A DNA stretch of 64,000 nucleotides from Halopiger djelfimassiliensis (GCF_000455365.1 NZ_HG315684.1:962659-1026658); one strand, 5' to 3'; numbered from the stretch's first letter, positions 16,405 through 25,425 are shown. The notes: generated by a model from the sequence alone, not told the origin. Numbers and translations: made by a program.

Positions 16405-18378
16405 TCAGTCGTCGGCGGGCGCTGCGCCGCTGCCGCCTTCGGCCTGCTGTTTCGTCCAGGAGAGTTTGCCGCCGGCGGCGAGGATCGACCGCTCGCGCTC
16501 GGAAGCGTCGAGCGTGGCGGTGTACTCCTCGTCGCCGTTGACGCGGACGGTGAACTCCTCCTGACCGCTGGTGACGGCGTCGTAGACGTCATCGACGATC
16601 TCGATCTCGTCTCCCTGATCGATGTCCTCGTAGGTGTCCTCGTCGATCGTCAGCGGGACGATGCCGAAGTTGAAGAGGTTCGCGCGGTGGATGCGCGCGA
16701 AGCTCTGGGCGAGAACCGCTTCGATACCGAGGTACATCGGACACATCGCGGCGTGTTCGCGCGAGGAACCCTGCCCGTAGTTCTCGCCGGCGACGAGGAC
16801 GCCGCCGTCGGCTTCACGGGCGCGCTCGGCGAAGGTGTCGTCGACGCGCGAGAGGGTAAACTCCGAGAGCTTGTCGATGTTCGACCGGTACATCAGGATG
16901 TCCTGGGTCGCAGGAATGATGTGGTCGGTCGTGATGTTGTCCTCCATCTTCAGGAGGGCCTCTCCCTCGATGTCGGCGTCGAGTTCGTCACGCAGCGGGA
17001 CGTCGCCGATGTTCGGCCCCTTGACGAGCTCGTCGTCGGGCGCTTCGTCGGGCGTGATGAGGTCCGTCTTCGAGCCGGTGTACTCCTCGGGGAGTTCGAT
17101 ACCGGGTGCCTCGAGGTCGCCGAGTTCGTCCGCGAGGTCCCGCGGGTCGACGATTTCGCCTTTGATCGCCGCGGCGGCGGCGACCTCCGGCGAACAGAGG
17201 AAGACGTTGTCGTCCTCGATACCCGAGCGGCCCTCGAAGTTGCGGTTGAAGGTCCGCAGCGAGACGGAGTCGGAGGCGGGCACGTGACCGATACCGATAC
17301 AGGCACCGCAGGTGGCCTCGGAGAAGTTGACGCCGGCGGCCATCATCTCCGCGACCCAGCCCTCGCGGGCGAGCATCTCGGAGGCCTGCTTGGAGCCGGG
17401 CGCGACGATCATCTCGGTCGTCGGGTTGACTTCGCGCTCCTCGAGCATCTTCGCGGCCGGGAGGATGTCCTCGTAGCCGCCGTTGGTACAGGAGCCGACG
17501 ATGACCTGATCGACGTCCTGACCCGCGACCTCGCGGACGGGGACGACGTTGTCGGGCATCGACGGCTGGGCGATCAGCGGCTCCAGATCCGAGAGGTCGA
17601 CGACGATCTCGTCGTCGTACTCGGCGTCCTCGTCGGGCTGGAGTTCCTCGTACTCGTCGCCGCGGCCGACGCGCTCGAGGTAGTCTTTGGTCTGCTCGTC
17701 GGTCGGGAAGATCGACGAGGTCGCGCCGAGCTCGGTGCCCATGTTGGTGATGGTCATGCGCTCGGGCGCGGTCAGGGTCTCGACGCCCGGGCCGGTGTAC
17801 TCGAGGATCTTGCCGACGCCGCCCTTGACGGACAGCCGCCGGAGTAGTTCGAGGATGACGTCCTTGGCGGTCGCCCACTCGGGGAGTTCGCCCTCGAGGC
17901 GCACGTTGACGACTTCGGGCATCTCGATGTAGTAGGGGGCACCGCCCATGGCGACGGTCACGTCGATCCCGCCGGCGCCGATGGCGAGTTCGCCGAGGCC
18001 GCCGGGCGTCGGGGTATGGGAGTCCGAACCCAGCAGCGTCTTGCCGGGGGCCGCGAAGTTCTCGCGGTGGACGTTGTGACAGATGCCGTTACCGGGACGG
18101 GAGAAGTAAGCGCCGTAGGTACCGGCTGCAGAACGCAGGAAACGGTGGTCGTCGGTGTTCTTAAAGTCGAACTGGTAGGTCTGGTGGTCGCAGTACTGGG
18201 CGGCGATCTCGGTCTGGACTTCGTCCAGCCCCATCGCTTCGAACTGGAGCCAGACCATCGTACCGGTCGTGTCCTGGGTCAGCACCTGATCGATCTCGAT
18301 CCCGATTTCCTCGCCGGTCTCGAGTTCGCCCTCGACGAGGTGGTCATCGAGGATTTTTTCGGTGAGAGTTTGTCCCAT
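16405..18378 (-). CDS. acnA: Aconitate hydratase
   Basis: 657 residues, the length of the short archaeal/Thermus-like aconitases. The N-terminal GSDSHTPTPGGLGELAIG, the iron-sulfur ligands in SCTNGGYEDI and CGACIGIGH, and the swivel-domain motif YGQGSSREHAA are all intact. It isomerises citrate to isocitrate in the TCA cycle with a 4Fe-4S cluster. Transcribed alone; a terminal Ala/Asp-rich tail (GGSGAAPADD) is typical of haloarchaea. Confidence 0.95.
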   Translation of the reverse strand: MGQTLTEKILDDHLVEGELETGEEIGIEIDQVLTQDTTGTMVWLQFEAMGLDEVQTEIAAQYCDHQTYQFDFKNTDDHRFLRSAAGTYGAYFSRPGNGICHNVHRENFAAPGKTLLGSDSHTPTPGGLGELAIGAGGIDVTVAMGGAPYYIEMPEVVNVRLEGELPEWATAKDVILELLRRLSVKGGVGKILEYTGPGVETLTAPERMTITNMGTELGATSSIFPTDEQTKDYLERVGRGDEYEELQPDEDAEYDDEIVVDLSDLEPLIAQPSMPDNVVPVREVAGQDVDQVIVGSCTNGGYEDILPAAKMLEEREVNPTTEMIVAPGSKQASEMLAREGWVAEMMAAGVNFSEATCGACIGIGHVPASDSVSLRTFNRNFEGRSGIEDDNVFLCSPEVAAAAAIKGEIVDPRDLADELGDLEAPGIELPEEYTGSKTDLITPDEAPDDELVKGPNIGDVPLRDELDADIEGEALLKMEDNITTDHIIPATQDILMYRSNIDKLSEFTLSRVDDTFAERAREADGGVLVAGENYGQGSSREHAAMCPMYLGIEAVLAQSFARIHRANLFNFGIVPLTIDEDTYEDIDQGDEIEIVDDVYDAVTSGQEEFTVRVNGDEEYTATLDASERERSILAAGGKLSWTKQQAEGGSGAAPADD

Positions 18379-18605
18379 AGCACCCGAAACTCGGCCGTCC
18401 GTCCTGATAAATCCAGCGTGTTTCTATAGGGAACGACCATGTCAATCCCGACCAAGCTGGGAGCTTTCGCGTAATTTTTGCCGTCGAAGTGGACGTTCGT
18501 CGAGCGCCGAACGAGGGCGTCTGCGGACCGTCGCGACGCCGCCGAACGACCGGTGGGCAGGCGCGAACGGATACGTTTTTCTCCGTTCCAGAGCGTTGCA
18601 CCGAT

Positions 18606-19088
18606 ATGTTCCGTTCCGGTGCGTTCGTTGCCGATCACGTCTCGCCGACGACCGACGAGCAGATCCAGCCAAACGGCGTCGATCTCACCCTCGATATCGT
18701 CTTCGAGCAGCTAGAACCGGGCCGGATCCGCCGCGATGGGAAACAGATCGGCGATCGCGTCGCCCGCCCGCTCGAGGAACTCGAGCAGAAAGCACCCGAC
18801 ACCTACTACCTGCCCGAAGGGGCCTACGTCGCGCGGTACAACGAGCGCATCGAGATCCCCGAGGGTCATATCGGCTTCGTCTACCCGCGTTCGTCGTTGA
18901 TGCGCAACTCCTGTATGCTCAACACGGCGGTGTGGGACGCAGGCTACGAGGGCCGGGGCGAAGGCCTGTTGCAGGTCCATCACGACATCGAAATCGAACG
19001 CGGTGCCCGGATCGCGCAACTGGTGTTCGCCGAAGCCAACCACGAAGACAGCTACGACGGCAGTTATCAGGGCGAAAACCTCGAGTAA
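18606..19088 (+). CDS. dut: dUTP diphosphatase / dCTP deaminase-family protein
   Basis: 160 residues from MFRSGAFVADH; the frame is open upstream, but the conserved start is here. Motifs include QPNGVDLTLD, IPEGHIGFVYPRSSLMRN, NTAVWDAGYEGRGEG and GARIAQLVF, matching dUTPase/DCD trimers. It hydrolyses dUTP to dUMP, keeping uracil out of DNA. Convergent with the permease gene, 3 bases from its stop. Confidence 0.92.
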   Translation: MFRSGAFVADHVSPTTDEQIQPNGVDLTLDIVFEQLEPGRIRRDGKQIGDRVARPLEELEQKAPDTYYLPEGAYVARYNERIEIPEGHIGFVYPRSSLMRNSCMLNTAVWDAGYEGRGEGLLQVHHDIEIERGARIAQLVFAEANHEDSYDGSYQGENLE

Positions 19089-19091
19089 CGG

Positions 19092-20051
19092 TTACACGAC
19101 GAGATGGTTGAAGACGAGTCCGACGGCAATGCCGATCGTTACGACGGTGCCAGCGTAGACGAGGAGGAGTCGGCGTTCGAACAGTTTGTTGAGCAGGATC
19201 AGGTTCGGGAGACTCACGCCAGCGCCGCCGATGACGAACGCCAGCACGGTTCCGATAGCGATTCCCTGTTCGCTGAGGGACGCTGCGAGCGCCAACATTC
19301 CGCTGAGGCTCATGTAGACCGGTGCGCCGACGAGTGCAGCAAGCGGCACGGCAAGCGAGTTCTCGGCTCCGAGGACGGCATGGAGGAGCCGTCGCGGAAC
19401 GACGCCGTGGATAAGGGCGCCGATCGTCATCCCGAGGACGAGATACGGCAGCGTTTCGACGAAGAACGACCACGCCTCGCGTGCGGCCGCCTCGATCCGC
19501 CGTCTGTGCGTTCCGGAAGCGGACGGACGGTGGCCGTTACAGCAGTCGGCCGTCCCGCCGTCGGTCGCGGCGGCGGGGTTCGTTCCGGCCGTCAGCTGCA
19601 CGTCTTTGACGTGCCCAGCAAGGCCCAAGCGCCCGATAACGATACCCCCGATGATGGACGCGAGAAGCGTTACACTGACGTACCAGACGGTTATTTCGAG
19701 GCCGAACAGACCGAGTAGCAACGTGACCGCGATCCAGTTGACGAGCGGCGACGCGAGGAGAAACGAAAACGCCACCCCGAGCGGTGCACCGGCCTGAAGG
19801 AGTCCGGCCAGAACGGGCACAGTCGAACACGAACAAAACGGCGTGACCGCGCCGAGTCCGGCAGCAGCCACGTTGCCGGTCCCCTCGTCGTGACCACGAA
19901 GTTTCCGTTCGACTCGCTCCGGTGGGAGATACTCCCGTGCGAGACCGACGATGAACGACGCGCCGATGAAAAGCGGCACGAGGACGACTCCGAGATGGAG
20001 AAAGTAGTTCCACGAATCCAGTAGACCACGCCACAGCTCCGGCGGCACCAT
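19092..20051 (-). CDS. arsP: ArsP/DUF318-type permease
   Basis: 319 residues from MVPPELWRG; a longer frame would overlap the upstream ArsR gene. About eight membrane helices are visible, with TPFCSCSTVPVL in one and a Cys-containing cytoplasmic loop (ADCCNGH) in the middle. The paired halves with polar-Pro motifs (FCSCSTVPV and GAPVYMSLSG) are typical of ArsP/SO_0444 permeases, which export trivalent organoarsenicals or other metalloids. It starts 2 bases after the ArsR gene stop, so the two form an operon. Confidence 0.88.
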   Translation of the reverse strand: MVPPELWRGLLDSWNYFLHLGVVLVPLFIGASFIVGLAREYLPPERVERKLRGHDEGTGNVAAAGLGAVTPFCSCSTVPVLAGLLQAGAPLGVAFSFLLASPLVNWIAVTLLLGLFGLEITVWYVSVTLLASIIGGIVIGRLGLAGHVKDVQLTAGTNPAAATDGGTADCCNGHRPSASGTHRRRIEAAAREAWSFFVETLPYLVLGMTIGALIHGVVPRRLLHAVLGAENSLAVPLAALVGAPVYMSLSGMLALAASLSEQGIAIGTVLAFVIGGAGVSLPNLILLNKLFERRLLLVYAGTVVTIGIAVGLVFNHLVV

Positions 20052-20053
20052 CC

Positions 20054-20437
20054 CTAGCTCTCCTCCTGAACCGCGTGACCGAGATCGAGCAGTTCGAAGA
20101 CTGCGGTATCGGCGATCCGGTAGTAACTCCACTTGCCCTTCTTGCGTGATTTGACCAGCCCCGCTTCTTTCAGCTTCCTGAGGTGTGTGGCGACCGTCGA
20201 TTGCGGTGCGTCGAGGACGACCTGTAACTCACAGCCACAGCACTCGGACTCCCGAAGCGCACTGAGAAGTCGGAGACGGTCTTCGTTCCCCAGCGCTTTG
20301 AAGACGGCCGCCTGACCGGCGACGTCTCGTTCTTCCGAGCCGAGTTCTTGCAGGTCAGCGACCCGTTCGTCGGGATCGTCGTACAGTCGCTCGAGCGCGT
20401 CGTACGCTTCGTCGGGCGGTGATCCGTGTTCGGACAT
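20054..20437 (-). CDS. ArsR-family metal-responsive repressor
   Basis: 127 residues. The winged helix (ALGNEDRLRLLSAL, APQSTVATHLRKLKEAGLVKSRKKGKWSYYRI) lies at residues 47-115. The ECCGCELQVV motif on the recognition helix side supplies vicinal Cys residues, as in As(III)/Sb(III) sensors. It is the first gene of the two-gene unit with arsP and is expected to derepress the permease when metalloid binds. The coding strand upstream is AT-rich (20438-20470). Confidence 0.9.
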   Translation of the reverse strand: MSEHGSPPDEAYDALERLYDDPDERVADLQELGSEERDVAGQAAVFKALGNEDRLRLLSALRESECCGCELQVVLDAPQSTVATHLRKLKEAGLVKSRKKGKWSYYRIADTAVFELLDLGHAVQEES

Positions 20438-20844
20438 ATTGTATTTTTTCGGTTCGTTTATTGCTCACAGCAGCTTCCGGTCTCGGATCCGGCACGCTCG
20501 AATTCCGATTTCTCGATATGAGTATCACAGCAACCCGAACCACCATCCGGACTATAGCGGTCATAAAGGCGGCTCCACGCTTTGGAAAGGATGTTCGCTC
20601 CAACCATATCGAATTGTATATTTCCGATCTATATAAACCTAGGGTCAGCATCGAGGCTTCAATAAGGAACAACCGTATCGAGATGCTACGATCTATTCTC
20701 GAGATCCGAGGTCGGGTCCCCTGATTGACGGTGGCGAGGGCGGCGTTCCCACAGTTCAGTGTGTCTCGAGCGCTGTGACTGGGCGGCTGAAAGCGGAGCG
20801 CCAGTCGCGTATCGTTTTCCTCGCTGGGGCCGTACGTCGGACCG
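20438..20844. other. Intergenic region, promoter-like AT-rich patches
   Basis: 407 bases between divergent genes. AT-rich patches at 20438-20470 (ArsR promoter side, minus) and at 20610-20640, where CTATATAAAC looks like a plus-strand TATA element about 200 bases before the next gene. No convincing gene or long repeat was seen. Confidence 0.45.
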
Positions 20845-21399
20845 ATGATGGCGACCACACACGCGTTCGCCGGACTCACCCTCGTGGCCCCGATCGCTGC
20901 CGTCGTCCCCGAGTTCGGCGTGCCACTGGCCGTCGGTGCGCTCCTCGGTGGGCTCGCACCCGACGTCGATCTCGCCCTCGAGCACCGCCGAACCTTCCAC
21001 TTCCCCGTGGCTGGGCTCGCGGTGGCCGTCCCGACGGCGGTTCTCGCGGTGACGCGTCCGTCGGCGGAAACGGTCGCGGTCGCAGCGTTTGCCGGCACCG
21101 CGTGGCTGCACGCCGCAAGCGACGCGGTCGGCGGCGGTCCCGAACTGGACCCGTGGAACAACGGCAGCGACCGGGCCGTCTACGATCACGTTCGCGGCCG
21201 GTGGGTCCGACCGCGACGGTGGATCCGGTACGACGGCGCACCCGAAGACGCCGCCGTCGCCATCGTCCTCGCGATCCCCCCACTGGTCGTCTTCGACGGC
21301 TGGCTCGATGCCGTCGTGCTCGGCGGCACCGCCGTCTCGATCGGCTATGCACTCGTTCGGCGTCGGCTCGTCGCCTGGACGCCGGACTGGCTCGAGTGA
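20845..21399 (+). CDS. YdjM-like membrane-bound metal-dependent hydrolase
   Basis: 184 residues starting MMATTHAFAGL. The N-terminal TTHAFAG, GGLAPDVDL and WLHAASDAVGGG carry the His and Asp residues that define the YdjM/LexA-binding inner-membrane hydrolase family (DUF457). About five hydrophobic helices. The substrate is unknown. It is followed after 88 bases by another membrane gene in the same direction. Confidence 0.82.
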   Translation: MMATTHAFAGLTLVAPIAAVVPEFGVPLAVGALLGGLAPDVDLALEHRRTFHFPVAGLAVAVPTAVLAVTRPSAETVAVAAFAGTAWLHAASDAVGGGPELDPWNNGSDRAVYDHVRGRWVRPRRWIRYDGAPEDAAVAIVLAIPPLVVFDGWLDAVVLGGTAVSIGYALVRRRLVAWTPDWLE

Positions 21400-21487
21400 C
21401 CCGCCGGCCGTCACGTTTTTCCGGCCGCCGGCCCCCGATCGGCCGGAAGTCGGAACGCTGATACCATCCCTCTCCGAGAAATCCGGT

Positions 21488-21952
21488 ATGATCGATACGT
21501 TCCTCGCACAGGCGGTCCATCTAGTGTTTGCTGCGATCTGGGCCGGCAGCGTCTTCTACGTCGCCTTTGTCGTGTTACCGCTGGCCCGTGACGGGGCGTT
21601 CAACACGACGAAGCCGCTCGAAGCGATCTCGGGAAAGCTGACGTTGATCTCGCGGACGAGCGCGCTCGTCCTGTTGCTCACCGGCGGCTACCTCGCCGAG
21701 AGCCACTACACGTCGGAGACGCTCGTCAACACGCCGAACGGGCACCTCGTGCTCTCGATGGTCGCGCTCTGGCTGCTTCTGGCCGGCCTCGTCGAGGTCG
21801 GGGCGAAGCGACTCGAGGCCGGACTCAACGGAAAGAAACTCCGCGAACCCGCCGCCGACGCGCTCGGACTGTACCGGGCGGCGGCGATCGTCGGAATCGC
21901 GCTGCTCGTGGTCGGCGGCGCGATTACGTCGAACCTCGCCGCGGCGCTGTAA
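21488..21952 (+). CDS. CopD-like four-helix membrane protein
   Basis: 154 residues from MIDTFLAQAVH. Four helices (about 6-30, 48-66, 84-104 and 128-150) and the first-helix pattern AVHLVFAAIWAGSVFYVAFVVLPL resemble CopD/YebZ-type proteins, in which His and Trp near the membrane surface may contact haem or copper. Other parts of a copper-resistance system are not adjacent, so the function is open. Confidence 0.75.
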   Translation: MIDTFLAQAVHLVFAAIWAGSVFYVAFVVLPLARDGAFNTTKPLEAISGKLTLISRTSALVLLLTGGYLAESHYTSETLVNTPNGHLVLSMVALWLLLAGLVEVGAKRLEAGLNGKKLREPAADALGLYRAAAIVGIALLVVGGAITSNLAAAL

Positions 21953-22055
21953 CCGGCGTCGCTGCCGCCGTTGAACGGTTGTTCGCCGACGAACCTCTCG
22001 GAAACGAACGTTCTTGCGAAAGATACTTAGTCGGTTGCTGTAACGTACTCTCATA

Positions 22056-22490
22056 ATGCTCAGGGGGAAAGACGTGGCACTGTCGCTGCTCGCGGTCGGG
22101 ACGGCCGCAGCCGCCGGCTACGTGCTCAGTGCGAACCGATCACGGGACACCGACGCGTGCTCGAAGGCCGATCTCGGGGCGCGCGTCGTCGGCCGGGCTG
22201 ACGTCCCCGACGACGCGACCGTCGTGGCAGCCACCTCCCGACAACTGGACGAAATCCCCGGCGCACGACGCGCGATCGACCGGGCCGTCCGTAACGACGC
22301 CCGCGAGGAGTGGGAGCACGTCACACTCGAGCGCGACGGTGCCTGGTCGGTCGTCGACGCCGTCCGTGAGTCGCTGCCGTACTACGATGGGAGCGACGAT
22401 CGGTACAACGGGGTCTACGTTCGGTACAGGGATCGGATCGTCGTCCTCGACGCGATCGGCTGGGCCCGCCTCGAAGAGCCGCTTTACTGA
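22056..22490 (+). CDS. Haloarchaeal membrane-anchored protein
   Basis: 144 residues. A single N-terminal helix (residues 7-25, Ala/Gly-rich) acts as signal anchor. The exposed part is acidic, with one Cys (TDACSK) and a C-terminal YVRYRDRIVVLDAIGWARLEEPLY. Function unknown. It stands alone with its own upstream AT-rich patch (GATACTTAG near 22020). Confidence 0.7.
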   Translation: MLRGKDVALSLLAVGTAAAAGYVLSANRSRDTDACSKADLGARVVGRADVPDDATVVAATSRQLDEIPGARRAIDRAVRNDAREEWEHVTLERDGAWSVVDAVRESLPYYDGSDDRYNGVYVRYRDRIVVLDAIGWARLEEPLY

Positions 22491-22658
22491 TCCGTCGACT
22501 CGCGTTCGGGCTCGCGCGATCCGTTCGGCGGTTTCGGCTGCCTCACCGTTTTCGTCCCCTGTGGCGTCCGATATCACACGCGACCCCGAGGCACCGCCTA
22601 CCGGCGGGGACGAACGAGAATCACAACCACTACCTCATCCCCCCGCGGAACTCCCGCT

Positions 22659-23558
22659 ATGCAACTGGGCGTAATCGGACTCGGACGCATGGGACAGATC
22701 GTCGTCGACCGCGTCCTCGATGCGGGGCACGACGTCGTCGCCTTCGACCTCGAGCCGGAGGCGGTCGCGACGGCTGCCGATGCCGGAGCCGAGCCGGCCG
22801 ACTCGATTCCGGACCTCGTGGCTCGACTCGACGGACCCAAGCGGATCTGGCTGATGGTCCCCGCCGGTGAGGCCGTCGACGCCGCGCTCGAGGAACTCGA
22901 GTCGCATCTCGACGCGGACGACATCGTCGTCGACGGTGGCAACTCCTACTTCGAGGATTCGGTTCGACGGGCACAGTCCTGTCCCGCGGCGTATCTCGAC
23001 TGTGGGACCTCCGGCGGTCCCGCCGGCGCGGAACTCGGCTTCTCGCTGATGATCGGCGGCCCCGAACGCGCCTACGATGAGCTTACGCCGATCTTTGATG
23101 CCGTCGCGACCGGCCCGGACGGCCATGAACACATGGGTCCCGCGGGGTCGGGCCACTACGTCAAGATGGTCCACAACGGCGTCGAGTACGCCCTCATGCA
23201 GGCCTACGGCGAGGGCTTCGAGTTGCTCCACGAGGGCCGGTACGACCTCGATCTCGAGGACGTCGCCTCGGTCTGGAACAACGGGGCCGTGATCCGCTCG
23301 TGGCTGCTGGAACTGTGCGAGGAGGCGTTCCGGGAGGAGGGAACCGACCTCGGAGACGTCGCCGATCGCGTCGAGGGTGGATCGACCGGCACCTGGACCG
23401 TTCAGGAAGCGCTCGAGCAGGAGGTGCCGCTGCCGTTGATCTACACCTCGCTGTCCGAACGGTTCGGTTCCCGGGCCGAGAACGGACGCTTCTCCCGGCG
23501 GCTGGCAAACCGCCTCCGGTACGGCTTCGGTCGCCACGAAATCCAGCGGCGGGAGTAG
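22659..23558 (+). CDS. gnd: 6-phosphogluconate dehydrogenase, decarboxylating (short, NAD-type)
   Basis: 299 residues, the short form used in the haloarchaeal oxidative pentose phosphate route. N-terminal Rossmann motif GVIGLGRMG (residues 4-12), substrate motifs DGGNSYFEDS and DCGTSGGPAGAE, catalytic Lys in HYVKMVHNGVEYALMQ. It converts 6-phosphogluconate to ribulose 5-phosphate, CO2 and NAD(P)H. Transcribed alone. Confidence 0.93.
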   Translation: MQLGVIGLGRMGQIVVDRVLDAGHDVVAFDLEPEAVATAADAGAEPADSIPDLVARLDGPKRIWLMVPAGEAVDAALEELESHLDADDIVVDGGNSYFEDSVRRAQSCPAAYLDCGTSGGPAGAELGFSLMIGGPERAYDELTPIFDAVATGPDGHEHMGPAGSGHYVKMVHNGVEYALMQAYGEGFELLHEGRYDLDLEDVASVWNNGAVIRSWLLELCEEAFREEGTDLGDVADRVEGGSTGTWTVQEALEQEVPLPLIYTSLSERFGSRAENGRFSRRLANRLRYGFGRHEIQRRE

Positions 23559-23846
23559 CCCGACCGGACTCGAGACGAGGCAGTAGTTCGTGAATGGAGG
23601 CCTTCGACCCCAGTTCGATAACTGCTGCAAAGCCGGCACTGGGTCCCGCGGGTCGGTCCGGACACGGACGATCGTCCGACCGCCGAAGGAAACACCTATA
23701 GTAGCGTCCGCTGTACCCGGTGACAGCACCGCGGTAGCAGTCTCGTCGTCTGAACGGTCCGGCGAAACGGACCCTTCATTTCTCCGGTTGACGGCGATCG
23801 GAATATTGAGTTACCTTCTTTACTCCCGGTCACGTCACCAGTAGTT

Positions 23847-24158
23847 ATGAAATCACAGCACTCGATGACGGTGGCGGCCACGAACCAACGACGACCCAGT
23901 ATGGCCGTCATCGACCTCGTTGCCCGCGCCGACGGGGCCGACCCTATCGACCTCGAACCGCTCTACAACGCGATCGATCCCGACGTTCTCGATACCGTCT
24001 GTGATTCCGACTCCGGGTTCACCAGCCTCGAGTTCGAGTATCAGGGCCACACCGTCTCCGTCGAAGCGTCCGACGGCACCCTCGAGATCAGCCTCGAAGA
24101 CGCCGGATTCGCGACCGATGGGACCCGCTCCGTCGCCGATACCGAATCCTCCACGTAG
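23847..24158 (+). CDS. HalOD1 output-domain protein
   Basis: 103 residues. The stretch AVIDLVARADGADPIDLEPLYNAIDPDVLD and the strand FEYQGHTVSVEASDG are the HalOD1 domain, a small haloarchaeal domain often found at the end of signalling proteins or alone. No partner is encoded next to it. The N-terminal 18 residues may be untranslated if MAVID is the true start. Confidence 0.82.
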   Translation: MKSQHSMTVAATNQRRPSMAVIDLVARADGADPIDLEPLYNAIDPDVLDTVCDSDSGFTSLEFEYQGHTVSVEASDGTLEISLEDAGFATDGTRSVADTESST

Positions 24159-24245
24159 CCGCCCGGATTCCGCCACAGCGCTCGAGCACCCGCTGCCGAC
24201 GAAAAAGGGAACCGTTTTGATGACGACCGTCCTATTCCCACTCGA

Positions 24246-24318
24246 GGGCGCGTAGCTCAGTGGACAGAGTTCTTGGTTCCGGACCAAGATGTCGGGGGTT
24301 CAAATCCCTCCGCGCCCG
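24246..24318 (+). tRNA. tRNA-Arg(CCG)
   Basis: 73 bases fold into a cloverleaf. Acceptor stem 24246-24252 pairs with 24311-24317 (7 bp, discriminator G). The D arm starts GCTCAGTGG. The anticodon stem CTTGG/CCAAG encloses TTCCGGA with anticodon CCG. The T arm is GGGGG TTCAAAT CCCTC. CCG reads the Arg codon CGG. No intron; CCA is not encoded. Confidence 0.95.
24297..24318 (+). repeat. attachment-site-like repeat, copy within tRNA-Arg 3' end
   Basis: The last 22 bases of the tRNA gene (T arm and acceptor 3' strand) recur exactly at 24399-24420. Such a duplication is what site-specific integration at a tRNA 3' end leaves behind. Confidence 0.7.
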
Positions 24319-24398
24319 TGCAGCGCGGAACGCGGTGACGAGCGAACCGGCACGGGGATTTGAAGCAGAGAACGGCGAGTGAAGCGAGCCGTTCACGT

Positions 24399-24420
24399 GG
24401 TTCAAATCCCTCCGCGCCCG
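24399..24420 (+). repeat. attachment-site-like repeat, second copy
   Basis: Exact 22-base copy of the tRNA-Arg 3' end, 102 bases downstream of the first. The spacer also has a 7-bp stem (GAACGGC/GCCGTTC) and, at 24354-24364, a reversed copy of the T-loop sequence (10-base match). No integrase gene is present between the copies, so this is a scar or a target site rather than an intact element. Confidence 0.7.
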
Positions 24421-24571
24421 CTCTGCTTCCCCGCGTTTTGGGACTGCTGTTTATCGGCAGGAGACGCTTCGGGAGGGATGTCTCCGCCCGTTTCGGATGG
24501 GCAACGTGGTCGCTCCGAATCGGACTCGAGCAACCGCTACGTTTTTATTTCTGATATGAGCAGTTCAGTAT

Positions 24572-24820
24572 ATGGAATCCCTTCTGTTCAAGCTTCTCAC
24601 GGATATCTTCGTCGACCCGCTGATCGAGTATTTCTATCATGGGCTGACGCTTACACGAATCGTCACACGCCTCATCTCCGGTATTGTACTCCTGACAGGG
24701 ACTTACCTCGCTTTGTTCGAACCCGCACCCCTCTCTTATCTTGGCTGGGGTCTCGTTATTCCGGCCTCGCTCTTCGTCGTCTACGATATGTTCACAGTCA
24801 ACAGGCATATACGAGACTAG
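24572..24820 (+). CDS. Small membrane protein in tRNA-adjacent region
   Basis: 82 residues. Two hydrophobic helices (about 30-48 and 54-72) follow an amphipathic N-terminus rich in Leu, Phe and Ile (MESLLFKLLTDIFVDPL). Base composition and codon use are less GC-rich than in neighbouring genes, which suggests recent transfer together with the adjacent tRNA scar. A TTTTTATTTC element at 24541-24550 is a possible TATA box. No family recognised. Confidence 0.5.
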   Translation: MESLLFKLLTDIFVDPLIEYFYHGLTLTRIVTRLISGIVLLTGTYLALFEPAPLSYLGWGLVIPASLFVVYDMFTVNRHIRD

Positions 24821-24860
24821 ATCCGGGTCGTCGCTCCGTACCACCGATCCGTCTCCGTAT

Positions 24861-25125
24861 TGACCACCTCCCGCGCCTGAAGACGCGGGAACCCCGCCAC
24901 GGGATTTCAGGCCGAGTACAATGGCCCTGTGGTTTCAAGACGCATATGTTCCACGCGTCGACTGCTTGGTTTCAGCATCGGCTTGGCTGTCTTGTGGCGC
25001 GGTCAAACGCGCCCCATCCTCAGCCGAACCACATCCGCCGGGGCGGTGACGTCCGTCGCGTTCGTCTCGCCGAACCGTTCCACGCACTGCCGGTTCGGCT
25101 CGAGGGGAAAGACGCCGACGAGTCC
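24861..25125 (-). pseudogene. Decayed right end of an IS200/IS605-type TnpB element
   Basis: On the minus strand, 24861-24912 holds CCTGAAATCCCGTGG followed by a CGCGTCTTCAGGCGCGGG hairpin. This is the characteristic 3' end of haloarchaeal TnpB (IS1341-type) elements, where the guide-like reRNA scaffold lies. Just upstream (25120-24935) short frames end in a C-terminus rich in Thr, Gln and Ser, but the reading frame is broken and no RuvC motif remains. I read it as a fragment with the main gene lost; exact limits are uncertain. Confidence 0.45.
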
Positions 25126-25127
25126 CG

Positions 25128-25322
25128 CTACGGAGAACCCAGTACGCCGATCTCGAGTTCGTCGAGGATGCCGGCGAGCAGGCTACACGTACCGGCCACG
25201 GCGAGACCGACGCCGATGAGCCACGGCGTCGCTCCCCAGTCGGAAAGCGCCGCGATCCAGAGCCCGGAGACGAGACAGCCGCCGCCGGCGACGAGCAGCG
25301 TGACGAACCGTTCGATGGCCAT
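25128..25322 (-). CDS. Small two-helix membrane protein
   Basis: 64 residues from MAIERFVTLL; an upstream ATG would add 9 polar residues. Two hydrophobic helices (about 6-26 and 33-53), with a conserved-looking DWGAT loop between them. It ends 2 bases from the TnpB remnant. Function unknown; haloarchaeal small membrane proteins of this form are common. Confidence 0.6.
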   Translation of the reverse strand: MAIERFVTLLVAGGGCLVSGLWIAALSDWGATPWLIGVGLAVAGTCSLLAGILDELEIGVLGSP

Positions 25323-25425
25323 ATCGGTCGTTTCCGGGCCACGGAACAAGTATCTCGGCGGTTCGAACGCGTCGGCTCCGGAAAGCCGCAGTCAGATGTT
25401 TGTGAATCAAGCCCGTTGATCCGAC

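Noticed and set aside
23559-23846. Possible gene between gnd and the HalOD1 gene
   Set aside because: The single frame is short, Ser/Arg-rich and has no family-like pattern.
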